DNA from: Aeromonas lusitana
Lineage (GTDB): Bacteria; Pseudomonadota; Gammaproteobacteria; Enterobacterales; Aeromonadaceae
DNA length: 64,000 bases
NCBI RefSeq assembly: GCF_002812985.1
Contig: NZ_PGCP01000009.1
Coordinates: 1 to 64,000, forward strand
Direction: 5' to 3'
In this document: positions 39,279-48,961 of the stretch, in pieces
Layout: the number at the start of each line of letters is the position of its first letter
Position numbering within the stretch: the stretch's first letter is position 1
Made by a program: the position numbers and the translations under genes
The notes under the pieces: model-generated
What the model was told of the DNA's origin: nothing
The model's database searches: none
What the model saw: only the letters and a program-made list of their open reading frames with translations

Positions 39279-39984
39279 AGGGTTCACTCCTTTGAAAGTT
39301 ACATTTTGAACTTATTAACTACGACTAACGTCGATCCCTGTTTTTCGCAAAGTCCCCGTAACAGCGGGGTAACACGACTCATAAGGTGCAAAAAATTGTC
39401 CGTACCGTCAACCACATTTTTAAAACAGCTGTTTTTGGTTGGTGCTTAAATCATTGTTTTTTATCTATTTATTTGATTAGCGCAAAAGCTCTACGCAGAT
39501 GGTTATGCTCTTGCCCATTCGCCTCGCCAGGAGGGATGAAAAGCCGATGGGCACCCCCTGCAAAATGTAATTAATTACGTAATAAAATTACCAATGCAAA
39601 AACAAATCCCGACCTTACTCCAGGCTTTGTAAAAACGTCTGTATGAAATCCGCTCCGAGAATGCAGCAGGCATCCAGTCCCCGAAGGAGTTGGTTGATGA
39701 ACTGTTGTTTAAAACCTGATTTGGCTAAATAGAGAAGATGGGGCCATGGGGTGACGAGCACCGAAATGAAGAGCAATAACGTAGGTTTGTATCAGTGAGC
39801 CCGAGGGAGGAGGGGAGAGAACATGGGCCTTGAGGCAGTGATTCATACTGTCAAATTTCACTTTAACAGCATTTTGTTGTTATTTTAATCGGCGAGATCC
39901 TGCGGGGGTCGAGAGGGGGCGCGAAGCGGCAAAATGGCACCTTGTCCAGGGCATCTCATGGAAGGGCGGGCTCCTCGCCCAGCC
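39279..39984. other. Gene-poor region upstream of aceB
   Basis: About 700 bases without a convincing full gene. It is AT-richer than its surroundings. It holds the expected aceB promoter area, a CCCCGTAACAGCGGGG hairpin near 39353-39368, overlapping palindromes at 39567-39583, a broken short frame (39594-39719) and a 21-codon frame with a good ribosome-binding site (39823-39888). Confidence 0.7.
39594..39719 (+). pseudogene. Short broken reading frame
   Basis: From ATG 39594 the frame reads MQKQIPTLLQAL, then TAA at 39630-39632, then a further 28 codons of protein-like sequence (KRLYEIRSENAAGIQSPKEL continuing to LLFKT) ending in TGA. The composition after the stop looks like a helical protein rather than random sequence. 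It may be the relic of a small gene or gene end inactivated by one nonsense change. I do not recognise a family. Confidence 0.27.
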
Positions 39985-40125
39985 TCAATAGTCATCATCC
40001 GGGGCGGCAAGATCGATCACATCCAGATGTACCATGTTGCCGTATTCGGCATCGGTGGACTCGATGGCGGGGTGGGGGGACGAGAGCAGGGGCTGGTCGG
40101 GCTGGGTATCAACTACGTGTGTCAT
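39985..40125 (-). CDS. Possible 46-residue acidic protein
   Basis: ATG at 40123-40125 is preceded by GAGG nine bases upstream, and the frame runs 46 codons (starts MTHVVDTQPDQPLLSSPHPA, ends VIDLAAPDDDY). A GC-rich inverted repeat (GGGCGAGGAGCCCGCCC read on the minus strand) follows the stop. Upstream on the same strand TTGAAG and TAGGAT are spaced 17 bases apart. The protein is acidic, with no signal or membrane helix. I do not recognise it. Confidence 0.4.
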   Translation of the reverse strand: MTHVVDTQPDQPLLSSPHPAIESTDAEYGNMVHLDVIDLAAPDDDY

Positions 40126-40353
40126 GGGTGCTTGCCTCATTGGATTGCAAGCCGGTTGGTGACTCCCTCACCCGAATATCCACCTCCTTGTATGAATGGC
40201 CGGCGGAAAAGTTGCGTATCCTAGCGGCACTTTGTAAAAGCTTCAAGTGGTTCTGTATAAAAAACATGCCAACCCTGTGTTTAGGGTCGATGGCAGCAGG
40301 GGGACGAGGTAAAAGCGAGAATAATAGAAGAAGATAGCGAGAGGGAAAGAGCA

Positions 40354-40391
40354 GGCAAAAAAATAGCCCAGTCGAGAGACTGGGCTATTTT
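40354..40391 (-). terminator. Terminator of tRNA-Pro
   Basis: AGCCCAGTC-GAGA-GACTGGGCT stem; read on the minus strand it is followed by a T7 run. It lies 9-10 bases past the tRNA 3' end. Confidence 0.92.
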
Positions 40392-40400
40392 CGGGGAAAA

Positions 40401-40477
40401 TGGTCGGTGTGAGAGGATTCGAACCTCCGACCCTCTACACCCCATGCAGATGCGCTACCTGGCTGCGCTACACACCG
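40401..40477 (-). tRNA. tRNA-Pro (anticodon GGG)
   Basis: The minus strand folds as a 77-base tRNA including an encoded CCA (TGG at 40401-40403 on the plus strand). The acceptor arms are CGGTGTG/CACACCG, the T-arm is GGAGG-TTCGAAT-CCTCT, and the anticodon loop ATGGGGT gives anticodon GGG, which reads CCC and CCU proline codons. A terminator follows directly. Confidence 0.96.
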
Positions 40478-40591
40478 ACGAGGTCAGTTCGAGCTGACGG
40501 AAGGGAGTCTAATGATATGGCCAAGTGGGCGCAACTCCTTTTTTATCAGACAGATGCCGATTGCTTCTTTATTGTTCAGTCGCGATGCGAC

Positions 40592-40620
40592 TTGGGCCCG
40601 CGCGGGAGATTTGGCATAAT
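40592..40620 (+). promoter_or_regulatory. Candidate tadA promoter
   Basis: CATAAT (40615-40620) with TTGGGC 17 bases upstream (40592-40597). The leader to tadA would be about 130 bases. Confidence 0.4.
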
Positions 40621-40708
40621 CGGCGCCCGTTCGCACCGGGCTGTTCTGGGCGGCCAGGCCCCAGATGCCAGACTGTCCCCTGCACAGGTTGAGGTCAGGT
40701 ACTGGTAA

Positions 40709-41308
<600 letters not shown>

Positions 41309-41448
41309 TCTCCTCGGGGGAGGCATCGGCTTCCCCCGTACCTTCCTATAATTAAAACCCCTCTCTAAACAGCATGTTACTGCGCTCTTCAGCGCGCACC
41401 ATTCCGCGTTTTTTCCCTCTGCAAAGAAGCTGCTCTTCATCACTCTTG

Positions 41449-41482
41449 ATGTAACAAAACTGTCATGCAACCGCCATATAAT
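41449..41482 (+). promoter_or_regulatory. Pho box and -10 element of pstCAB-phoU
   Basis: ATGTAACAAAACTGTCAT (41449-41466) matches 14 of 18 PhoB box bases. Ten bases later is a perfect TATAAT (41477-41482), 33 bases before the pstC ATG. Confidence 0.88.
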
Positions 41483-41514
41483 GCCGCCAAGCCTAGCTCA
41501 CATTGAGGTTTTGC

Positions 41515-43752
41515 ATGTCATCGGAATCGATCAACCTGGTCATGGCGGGCAGTAGAAAACGCCGGATCAAGGACAAGTTGGCCAAGTACGGAGTGACCAC
41601 AGGGGGTGGTCTGGTACTGGTGGCCCTGTTGCTTATTTTCTTCTACCTGCTCTATGTGGTGAAGCCCATCTTCAATGGCGCCAGCATGGATGCGACCTCC
41701 TCCTTCACGCTGCCGGTACAGGGCAAGACCGCCTGGCTCGGCGTCGAGGAGCAAAACGAGATCGGTTATCGCTTCAGCGACAAGGGAGAGGTCAGCTTCT
41801 TCGCCGTGCAGGCCGATGGCAACCTCAAGGTGGGTCAGGTGCTGGGTCAGTCCAGGATCGCCGGTGACATCACAGCGGTGGCAACGCCTGCGCCGGGCCA
41901 GCGACTGATTGCCTACGGCTTTGCCGACGGCAAGGCACTGGTGGCCCAGCCCTACTTCAAGGTCTCCTATCCCAACGACGTGCGCGTCATCGAGCCCAGC
42001 CTGCAATACCCGTTCGGCGAGGAGCCCATGGTGCTCGATGCCGAAGGCAAGGCACTGACCCGCATGGTGTTTGAGGCGACCAAGGACAAGATGGCCGCCG
42101 CCGCCGTGACCCAAGACGGGCGTGGCGTGATGGCCGTGATGAGCGGTGAGGAGAACTTCCTCTCCGGCGAAATCGAGTGGAGCAGTCAGAACTACAGCAT
42201 CCCCTCCCTGCCGCGTCACGTGGATCAGATGTTGCTGACCCCGAACCTGCGCATCCTGTTTGTGCGTGAAGGCAATCGCCTGTCTGTCTATGACATCCAC
42301 AATCTCAACGACATCTCGTTGCGCGATGTCATGGAGATCAATGCGCCCAATGCCAACGTGACCCAGGTCGCGCTGCTCTCCGGTGCCTCTTCCCTGCTGG
42401 TGGGCAATGACAATGGCGTCATCTCCCAGTGGTTCGAGGTGGCCAAAGATGGCAAACGTGCCTTTACCCAGATCCGTGACTTCAAGGGCGACGGCCCAGT
42501 CGACTTGCTGACCCCGGAGCATTTTCGCAAGGGCTTCATCAGCAGCGCCAAAGACGGCACCGTCAACTTCTTCCACGCCACCGGCGAAGCCAAGCTGCTG
42601 ACGGAGAAGGTAGAAGGCGGCGCCATGGCGGCCTTGGCCATCTCCCCGCGCCACAACCTGCTGCTGGCCCAGCAGGGCGACACCTTCAAGCTGTTTGACG
42701 TCGAAAACGATCACCCCGAGGTGACCTGGTCGGCGCTCTGGCAGCAGGTCTGGTACGAAGGTTACCCCGAGCCGCAGTACGTCTGGCAGTCCACCTCGGC
42801 CAGCAACGACTTTGAAGCCAAGCTGAGCCTGGTGCCCCTGGTGTTCGGGACCCTCAAGGCCTCCTTCTACGCCATGCTGTTCGCCGTGCCCCTCGGCGTG
42901 GCCGGTGCCATCTACACCGCCTACTTCATGTCTGCGGGCCTTCGCAAATACGTCAAGCCGACGGTGGAAATCATGGCGGCGCTGCCGACCGTGATCCTGG
43001 GCTTCCTGGCCGGTCTCTGGCTCGCGCCCATCATAGAAGGGGCGCTGCCAGGGGTGATCCTGCTGTTGATCTTGCTGCCCATGGGCATGCTCTTGACCGC
43101 GCTGGTCTGGAACTACCTGCCGGAGCGCGGTCGCTCCTGGTTGCCGGAAGGCTGGCACGCCATCTTGCTCATTCCGGTGCTGCTGTTCATCGGTTGGGGC
43201 GCCTTTGCCCTGAGCCCGCTCATCGAGAACGCCTTCATGCACGGGGATTCGCGCATCTGGCTGACCCACGAGATGGGCATCAAGTTTGACCAGCGCAACT
43301 CCCTGGTGGTCGGTATCGCCATGGGCTTCGCGGTCATCCCCACCATCTTCTCCATCGCCGAGGATGCTGTCTTCTCCGTGCCCAAGCACCTCACTCAAGG
43401 GTCGCTCGCGCTCGGTGCCACCCCCTGGCAGACCCTGAGCCGTGTGGTGATCCTGACCGCGAGTCCGGGCATCTTCTCGGCGGTGATGATGGGCCTTGGC
43501 CGCGCCGTGGGCGAGACCATGATAGTGCTGATGGCCACAGGCAACACCCCCATCATGGACTTCTCCATGTTCCAGGGGCTGCGTACCCTGGCGGCGAACA
43601 TAGCCGTGGAAATGCCGGAATCGGAAGTGGGCAGCTCCCACTACCGTGTGCTGTTCCTCGCGGCCTTCGTCCTGTTTGTCTTCACCTTTATGTTCAACAC
43701 CCTGGCCGAGTTCGTTCGTCAGCGGTTGCGCGAAAAATACAGCTCTCTGTAA
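41515..43752 (+). CDS. pstC: Phosphate ABC transporter permease PstC (large form)
   Basis: The 745-residue protein has one N-terminal membrane helix (about 35-55), then about 380 residues of periplasmic domain with repeated VLDAEGK/HNLNDISL/NDNGVISQW-like blocks suggesting a beta-propeller, then a C-terminal permease with six or so helices and the EAA-type loop LTQGSLALGATPWQTLSRVV. E. coli PstC is only 319 residues, so this is the enlarged form found in several proteobacteria. GAGG precedes ATG 41515. It heads a Pho-controlled operon without pstS beside it. Confidence 0.9.
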   Translation: MSSESINLVMAGSRKRRIKDKLAKYGVTTGGGLVLVALLLIFFYLLYVVKPIFNGASMDATSSFTLPVQGKTAWLGVEEQNEIGYRFSDKGEVSFFAVQADGNLKVGQVLGQSRIAGDITAVATPAPGQRLIAYGFADGKALVAQPYFKVSYPNDVRVIEPSLQYPFGEEPMVLDAEGKALTRMVFEATKDKMAAAAVTQDGRGVMAVMSGEENFLSGEIEWSSQNYSIPSLPRHVDQMLLTPNLRILFVREGNRLSVYDIHNLNDISLRDVMEINAPNANVTQVALLSGASSLLVGNDNGVISQWFEVAKDGKRAFTQIRDFKGDGPVDLLTPEHFRKGFISSAKDGTVNFFHATGEAKLLTEKVEGGAMAALAISPRHNLLLAQQGDTFKLFDVENDHPEVTWSALWQQVWYEGYPEPQYVWQSTSASNDFEAKLSLVPLVFGTLKASFYAMLFAVPLGVAGAIYTAYFMSAGLRKYVKPTVEIMAALPTVILGFLAGLWLAPIIEGALPGVILLLILLPMGMLLTALVWNYLPERGRSWLPEGWHAILLIPVLLFIGWGAFALSPLIENAFMHGDSRIWLTHEMGIKFDQRNSLVVGIAMGFAVIPTIFSIAEDAVFSVPKHLTQGSLALGATPWQTLSRVVILTASPGIFSAVMMGLGRAVGETMIVLMATGNTPIMDFSMFQGLRTLAANIAVEMPESEVGSSHYRVLFLAAFVLFVFTFMFNTLAEFVRQRLREKYSSL

Positions 43753-43802
43753 TGAGCCGTGCCATATAAAGCGGCGTTCTGTATATGAACAAGGAATCGA
43801 TA

Positions 43803-45452
43803 ATGGGTAAGTGGTTTAAATCAGGGGCCCCCTGGATCTGGATGACAGGCGGCGCCGTCAGCCTGAGTCTGGTGGCGGTACTGGGTCTGTTGCTGCTGAT
43901 CGGCTGGCGTGGTCTGGTCTACTTCTGGCCGCACCCCATCTATGAGTGGCAGTTGCAGGATGAGCAGGGCAACAAGAGCGTGCTCATCGGCGAGATCAAC
44001 GATCGCGAAGAGGTACCGGTCGAGCGGCTGCGTGCCGCCGGTCAGGCCCTGGTGGGGGAGGAGCGTGAGCTGCTGACCCGTTACCTGGTCAAGACCGGCA
44101 ACCGCGAGTTCGTCGACCTTGATTTTCGCTGGGTGCTGGAGACCGACATCAAGTCCCGCACCCTGCCGGCCGAGCTGGCCATGGTCGAGCGCACCACCAA
44201 CGGTAACTTCTACGGTTACATCGTCGGGGTGAAGGAAGATGGCAAGGCGCTGACGGCAGACTTGCACCCTGCCTTGCAACGGGTGCTGGCTCGTGCCAAT
44301 GGCTTGTCAGAGCAGGCCAACGAGCTGCAAAAGGGTGACATCGGCGGCATCAACTATCAGCTGGAGCGCCTGCGCCTGAAAGAGCGCAAGGCCGAGCTGG
44401 AAGGTGAGCTGACCGACGCACTCAAGGGGGATCTCGAGAGCCAGCGTCAGGCCCTCAACGACAGCTACCAGGTGCTGGAGAAGGAGCTGTTCTCCCTGCG
44501 CACCCAGGCGGACAGGGACTCCATTACCGTCAAGGACATGCGCGGCGAGCTAGTCACCATGCCCATGTCCAAGGTGCTGGACGTGGTCTGGCCCAATGAC
44601 ATGAGCCTGCCGGCCAAGGTGGGACACTGGTTCCATCAGATTGGCAAGTTCGTCTCCGATGACCCCCGTGAGGCCAACACCGAAGGCGGCGTGTTCCCGG
44701 CCATTTTCGGCACCGTCTTCATGGTGCTGCTGATGGCGGTCATAGTGACTCCGCTCGGGGTGGTGGCGGCGGTCTACCTGCACGAATACGCGGGCAAGAA
44801 CAGCCTGACCAAGATCATCCGCATCGCGGTGATCAACCTGGCGGGCGTGCCCTCCATAGTGTACGGGGTGTTTGGTCTGGGCTTCTTCGTTTATACCCTG
44901 GGCGGCTCCATCGACCAGCTGTTCTACCCGGAAGCGCTGCCGAGCCCGACCTTTGGCTCCCCCGGCGTCATCTGGTCGGCGCTGACCCTGGCCATCCTGA
45001 CCCTGCCGGTGGTGATCGTCTCCACCGAAGAGGGGTTGGCCCGGATCCCGAGCACCATTCGCCAGGGTTCCCTGGCGCTCGGTGCCACCCAGGCCGAGAC
45101 CCTGTGGCGCATCGTGCTGCCCATGGCGAGCCCGGCCATCATGACCGGCCTCATCCTGGCGATAGCACGCGCGGCGGGTGAAGTGGCGCCGCTGATGCTG
45201 GTGGGGGTGGTGAAACTGGCACCGACCCTGCCGATGGATGGCAACTTCCCGTACCTGCACGTGGAGCGCAAGTTCATGCACCTGGGCTTCCACATCTACG
45301 ACGTGGGCTTCCAGAGCCCGAACGTCGAGGCGGCGCGGCCCCTGGTGTATGCCACCTCCTTCCTGCTGGTGACTGTGATTGTCGGCCTGAACCTGACGGC
45401 TATCGGTATTCGTAACCACCTGCGCGAGAAATTCCGGTCACTGGAACATTGA
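43803..45452 (+). CDS. pstA: Phosphate ABC transporter permease PstA (large form)
   Basis: The 549-residue protein has a first membrane helix (about 14-38), a charged periplasmic section with coiled-coil character (about 60-260, e.g. QLERLRLKERKAELEGELTD), then a permease core with about six helices and the EAA loop IRQGSLALGATQAETLWRIV. E. coli PstA is 296 residues. AAGGA lies eight bases before ATG 43803; ATG 43785 has no site. It pairs with the enlarged PstC. Confidence 0.92.
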   Translation: MGKWFKSGAPWIWMTGGAVSLSLVAVLGLLLLIGWRGLVYFWPHPIYEWQLQDEQGNKSVLIGEINDREEVPVERLRAAGQALVGEERELLTRYLVKTGNREFVDLDFRWVLETDIKSRTLPAELAMVERTTNGNFYGYIVGVKEDGKALTADLHPALQRVLARANGLSEQANELQKGDIGGINYQLERLRLKERKAELEGELTDALKGDLESQRQALNDSYQVLEKELFSLRTQADRDSITVKDMRGELVTMPMSKVLDVVWPNDMSLPAKVGHWFHQIGKFVSDDPREANTEGGVFPAIFGTVFMVLLMAVIVTPLGVVAAVYLHEYAGKNSLTKIIRIAVINLAGVPSIVYGVFGLGFFVYTLGGSIDQLFYPEALPSPTFGSPGVIWSALTLAILTLPVVIVSTEEGLARIPSTIRQGSLALGATQAETLWRIVLPMASPAIMTGLILAIARAAGEVAPLMLVGVVKLAPTLPMDGNFPYLHVERKFMHLGFHIYDVGFQSPNVEAARPLVYATSFLLVTVIVGLNLTAIGIRNHLREKFRSLEH

Positions 45453-45479
45453 TCCGGCTGACCCAGACTGAGATGAGGG

Positions 45480-45507
45480 ATGCGCGGCCCGAGGGCGGGC
45501 CGCCATC
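45480..45507 (+). other. Stem-loop between pstA and pstB
   Basis: GCGGCCC-GAGGGC-GGGCCGC (45484-45503) with flanking GATG/CATC that extends the stem past one bulged C. There is no T-run. It is in a 119-base gap inside the operon and may set relative mRNA stability. Confidence 0.6.
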
Positions 45508-45571
45508 CGCTGCAACGCATGAGACGGTCGCTGGAGTCGCTCCGGCCACCTTGAATAGATTGAGGTAACAG

Positions 45572-46390
45572 ATGATCAACGTAACACCGAATTCGACCCA
45601 GCATACCGCCATCGACCTGCTCAACCTGAGCCCGGAGCAGACCGCGCTCGAGGTCAAGGATCTCAACCTGTATTACGGCAACAAACAGGCGCTGTTCAAC
45701 GTCAACATGAAGATCCCCAAAGGCCAGGTGACCGCCTTTATCGGCCCGTCCGGTTGTGGCAAGTCGACCCTGCTGCGCTGCATCAACCGGATGAACGATC
45801 TGGTGGAGATCTGCCGCATCGAGGGAGAGATCCAGCTGCACGGCCACAACATCTATGACAAGGGGGTGGATGTCTCCGCCCTGCGCCGTCAGGTGGGCAT
45901 GGTGTTCCAGCGCCCGAACCCCTTCCCGAAATCCATCTACGAGAACGTGGTCTATGGATTGCGCCTGCAGGGCATCAACGACCGCCGTACCCTGGACGAG
46001 GCCGCCGAGCGTTCACTGCGTGGCGCGGCCCTGTGGGAAGAGGTGAAGGATCGGCTGCACGACAACGCGTTCGGTCTGTCCGGTGGTCAGCAGCAGCGTC
46101 TGGTGATCGCCCGAGCCATCGCCATCGAGCCGGAAGTGCTGCTGCTGGATGAACCGACCTCGGCGCTGGACCCCATCTCCACCCTGACCATCGAGGAGCT
46201 GATCAACGAGCTCAAGAGCCAGTTCACCGTGGTTATCGTTACCCACAACATGCAGCAGGCGGCGCGGGTGTCAGATCAGACCGCCTTCATGTACATGGGC
46301 GAGCTCATCGAGTACTCGAACACCAATACCATCTTCACCACTCCGGCCAAGAAGAAGACGGAAGACTACATCACGGGTCGCTATGGCTAA
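45572..46390 (+). CDS. pstB: Phosphate ABC transporter ATPase PstB
   Basis: The 272-residue protein has Walker [10 protein letters not shown], the PstB-specific RINRMNDLV and [19 protein letters not shown], signature LSGGQQQRL and Walker [13 protein letters not shown]. It powers phosphate import through PstCA and relays repression to PhoR with PhoU. GAGGTAACAG precedes the ATG. A 28-residue leader before the ABC core is slightly longer than in E. coli. Confidence 0.97.
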   Translation: MINVTPNSTQHTAIDLLNLSPEQTALEVKDLNLYYGNKQALFNVNMKIPKGQVTAFIGPSGCGKSTLLRCINRMNDLVEICRIEGEIQLHGHNIYDKGVDVSALRRQVGMVFQRPNPFPKSIYENVVYGLRLQGINDRRTLDEAAERSLRGAALWEEVKDRLHDNAFGLSGGQQQRLVIARAIAIEPEVLLLDEPTSALDPISTLTIEELINELKSQFTVVIVTHNMQQAARVSDQTAFMYMGELIEYSNTNTIFTTPAKKKTEDYITGRYG

Positions 46391-46499
46391 GGTCGTCGCA
46401 GGCGATAAGGGTAAGTGGCATGAAGAGCACGAATATCAGTAACAGATTGGCAGTCGGTTCAACGGCTAGGGCATAATCGGAGCATCAAGGATTACTCGT

Positions 46500-47210
46500 A
46501 TGGATAATATGAACCTCAATAAACACATCTCCGGTCAGTTCAATGCCGAGCTGGAGAACGTGCGCAACCAGGTGCTGGTGATGGGAGGCCTGGTCGAGCA
46601 GCAGCTGACCGACGCCATCGCCGCCATCCACATCCAGGATCTGGATGCGGCGCGCAAAATCGTGGCCAACGACCACAAGGTCAATGCGATGGAAGTGGCG
46701 ATCGACGAGGAGTGCACCCGCATCATCGCCAAGCGTCAGCCCACCGCCTCCGACCTGCGTCTGGTAATGGCCATCATCAAGACCATCACGGATCTGGAGC
46801 GTATCGGCGACGTGGCGGACAAGATTGCCCGCATGCTGACCGACAACGCCAACAAGCCGCAGCCGCCGCTGGTATCGCTTGAGAACATGGGGCGCCGCAC
46901 CATCAAGATGCTGCACGACGTGCTCGACGCCTTCGCCCGCATGGATCTGGAGGCGGCCATCACCGTCTACAAGGAAGACGACAAGGTGGATCGGGAGTAC
47001 GAGTCCATCATCCGCGAGCTGATGACCTACATGATGGAAGACCCCCGCACCATACCCCAGGTACTGAACGTGCTGTGGGCGGCGCGGGCCATCGAGCGGG
47101 TCGGCGATCGTTGCCAGCACATCTGTGAATACATCGTCTACTACGTCAAGGGCAAGGACGTACGCCACACCAAGGCGGACGAGCTGAGCGACCTGCTTGG
47201 CAAGCACTGA
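46500..47210 (+). CDS. phoU: Phosphate signalling protein PhoU
   Basis: The 236-residue protein has the two PhoU helical repeats, each with the metal-binding E-x-x-x-D pattern ([13 protein letters not shown] and [13 protein letters not shown]). PhoU lets the Pst transporter hold PhoR in its non-activating state when phosphate is plentiful. It follows pstB by 109 bases and is the last gene before a strong terminator. Confidence 0.96.
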   Translation: MDNMNLNKHISGQFNAELENVRNQVLVMGGLVEQQLTDAIAAIHIQDLDAARKIVANDHKVNAMEVAIDEECTRIIAKRQPTASDLRLVMAIIKTITDLERIGDVADKIARMLTDNANKPQPPLVSLENMGRRTIKMLHDVLDAFARMDLEAAITVYKEDDKVDREYESIIRELMTYMMEDPRTIPQVLNVLWAARAIERVGDRCQHICEYIVYYVKGKDVRHTKADELSDLLGKH

Positions 47211-47301
47211 GCCGGCTCCTGCTGACGATGCAAGTTCACTCTGTGATCAGCAAGACGGCGAATTATGCGGTCTATCTGTCTTTAGTCCGTTGTAAATGAA
47301 T

Positions 47302-47327
47302 AAAAAGGCGCCTGGAGCGCCTTTTTT
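47302..47327. terminator. Terminator after phoU
   Basis: AAAAAGGCGC-CTGGA-GCGCCTTTTTT; a strong stem with T6, ending the pst operon. Confidence 0.93.
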
Positions 47328-47376
47328 GTTGCATCGAACGGCAAGATAAGATATCGCCCCCCAAGGGGCGCTTTTC

Positions 47377-47417
47377 TGCTAGAATATGGCCCCTGTGTGA
47401 GTCCCGGATGGACTCAC
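47377..47417 (+). promoter_or_regulatory. Extended -10 promoter and leader hairpin of the YtfL-type gene
   Basis: TGCTAGAAT (47377-47385) is an extended -10. The transcript would begin with a perfect 8-bp stem (GTGAGTCC-CGGAT-GGACTCAC, 47397-47417) and has about 85 bases before the ATG. Confidence 0.5.
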
Positions 47418-47480
47418 GGTCTGGTATCCCGGGCCCAGTTTGCCGTCTTGTGCTAAGGCGGCTGTCGCAATAGGTCAATC

Positions 47481-48812
47481 ATGAGTTTTGCCGATAGTCT
47501 GTTTTTACTGATGCTGCTGGTTGCCAGCAGTGTGTTCTTCTCGCTCTCCGAGATCTCCCTCGCCGCCTCCCGCAAGATCAAGTTGCAGGTGATGGCCGAC
47601 GAGGGTAATCGCCATGCCGAAAAAGTGCTGGCGCTGCAGGCCCAGCCGGGCAACTTCTTCACCGTAGTGCAGATAGGCCTCAATACCGTCGCCATCCTGG
47701 GCGGCATCCTGGGCGAATCCGCCCTGAACCCGGCCATCAAGACCTTCATCTCCGAGTTTTATCAGGGCCCCTGGCTTGGCCAGATAAGCTCTGCCGCCTC
47801 CTTCGTGTTCGTCACCGGCATGTTCATCCTGATAGCGGATCTGATGCCCAAGCGTCTGGCCATGACCATGCCGGAGCGGGTCGCCGTGATAGTGGTGCGT
47901 CCCATGATGCTGTGCGTCACCCTGCTGATGCCGCTGGTCTGGCTGTTCAACGGCATGGCCAATGGCCTGTTCCGCCTGCTGCGGGTCTCCATGGTGCGCA
48001 ATGACGAAATCACCTCTGACGACATCTATGCGGTGATGGACGCGGGCGCCGAGGCGGGCGTCATCCAGCGCGAGGAGCATCAGCTCATCGAGAATGTGTT
48101 CGAGCTGCAATCCCTCGGCGTCACCTCCGCCATGACGGCCCGCGAGAGTCTCATCTACTTTACCCTGCAAGAGGGGGAGGAGAGCATCAAGGCCAAGATC
48201 GCCGAACATCCCCACAACAAGTTCCTGGTGTGTGATCACAACCTCGACAGCATCAAGGGCTTCGTCGATGCGAAAGAGCTGCTGATCCGCGTCATCAGCG
48301 GCCAGAGCATCGATCTCAACAGCGGCTCCCTGGTGCAGAACGTCATCATCATCCCAGATACCCTGAACCTCTACGAGGCGATGGAGTACTTCAAGAATCA
48401 TCGCGGCGACTTCGCCGTGGTGATGAACGAGTACGCCCTGGTGGTGGGGATCGTCACCATGAACGACCTGATGAGCACCGTCATGGGGGAGTGGGCGACC
48501 CACGTGGTGGAAGAGCAGATAGTGCAGCGGGACGAGAACTCCTGGCTGGTGGACGGGGTGACCCCCATCTCGGACGTGATGCGGGCCTTCGACATCGAGG
48601 AGTTCCCGGAGAACCAGAACTACGAGACCATTGCCGGTTTCATCATGTACATGCTGCGCAAGATCCCCAAGCGCACCGACTCGGTCAAGTACGCCGGTTA
48701 CAAGTTCGAGGTGGTGGATATCGACAGCTACAAGATCGATCAGCTGTTGGTGACCCGGGTCGAGCCCGTCGCCGCCGACAAGCTGCCGCAGGAGTCGCAC
48801 CCCGCCGCCTGA
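47481..48812 (+). CDS. YtfL/PaeA-type CNNM-CBS membrane protein
   Basis: The 443-residue protein has a DUF21 membrane domain with four helices (about 1-190; SEISLAASRKIKLQVMADEG, VVQIGLNTVAILGGILGE), a CBS pair (about 200-345) and a C-terminal CorC_HlyC domain (DENSWLVDGVTPISDVMRAF, PKRTDSVKYAGYKFEVVDID). The closest family I recognise is E. coli YtfL (PaeA), reported as a cadaverine and putrescine exporter. Substrate here is inferred. It is often mislabelled hemolysin. Confidence 0.88.
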   Translation: MSFADSLFLLMLLVASSVFFSLSEISLAASRKIKLQVMADEGNRHAEKVLALQAQPGNFFTVVQIGLNTVAILGGILGESALNPAIKTFISEFYQGPWLGQISSAASFVFVTGMFILIADLMPKRLAMTMPERVAVIVVRPMMLCVTLLMPLVWLFNGMANGLFRLLRVSMVRNDEITSDDIYAVMDAGAEAGVIQREEHQLIENVFELQSLGVTSAMTARESLIYFTLQEGEESIKAKIAEHPHNKFLVCDHNLDSIKGFVDAKELLIRVISGQSIDLNSGSLVQNVIIIPDTLNLYEAMEYFKNHRGDFAVVMNEYALVVGIVTMNDLMSTVMGEWATHVVEEQIVQRDENSWLVDGVTPISDVMRAFDIEEFPENQNYETIAGFIMYMLRKIPKRTDSVKYAGYKFEVVDIDSYKIDQLLVTRVEPVAADKLPQESHPAA

Positions 48813-48816
48813 TGAT

Positions 48817-48843
48817 AAACTGGCCCCAGGTGGGCCAGTTTTC
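48817..48843 (+). terminator. Terminator after the YtfL-type gene
   Basis: AAACTGGCCC-CAGGT-GGGCCAGTTT stem with TTTTC. Confidence 0.85.
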
Positions 48844-48961
48844 GATATGATGCCCAGTTACAGATAGGAAGTGGTGGGTGTGGCAGCCACTGCCCGCCAC
48901 CAGAGTGGAACCCATGAATGGAAACCATAGTGACCGAGAAGGTCGTTCAGGAGTCATTAAG

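Noticed and set aside
40200-40215. AAGGAGGTG (minus strand) as the start signal of a separate short peptide before the 46-codon frame
   Set aside because: The only nearby start is a GTG giving about 20 codons that overlap the 46-codon frame, with no protein-like character.
41518-43641. A 707-codon open frame opposite pstC
   Set aside because: It is histidine- and glutamine-rich as expected from antisense of hydrophobic codons, with no domain; pstC on the other strand is certain.
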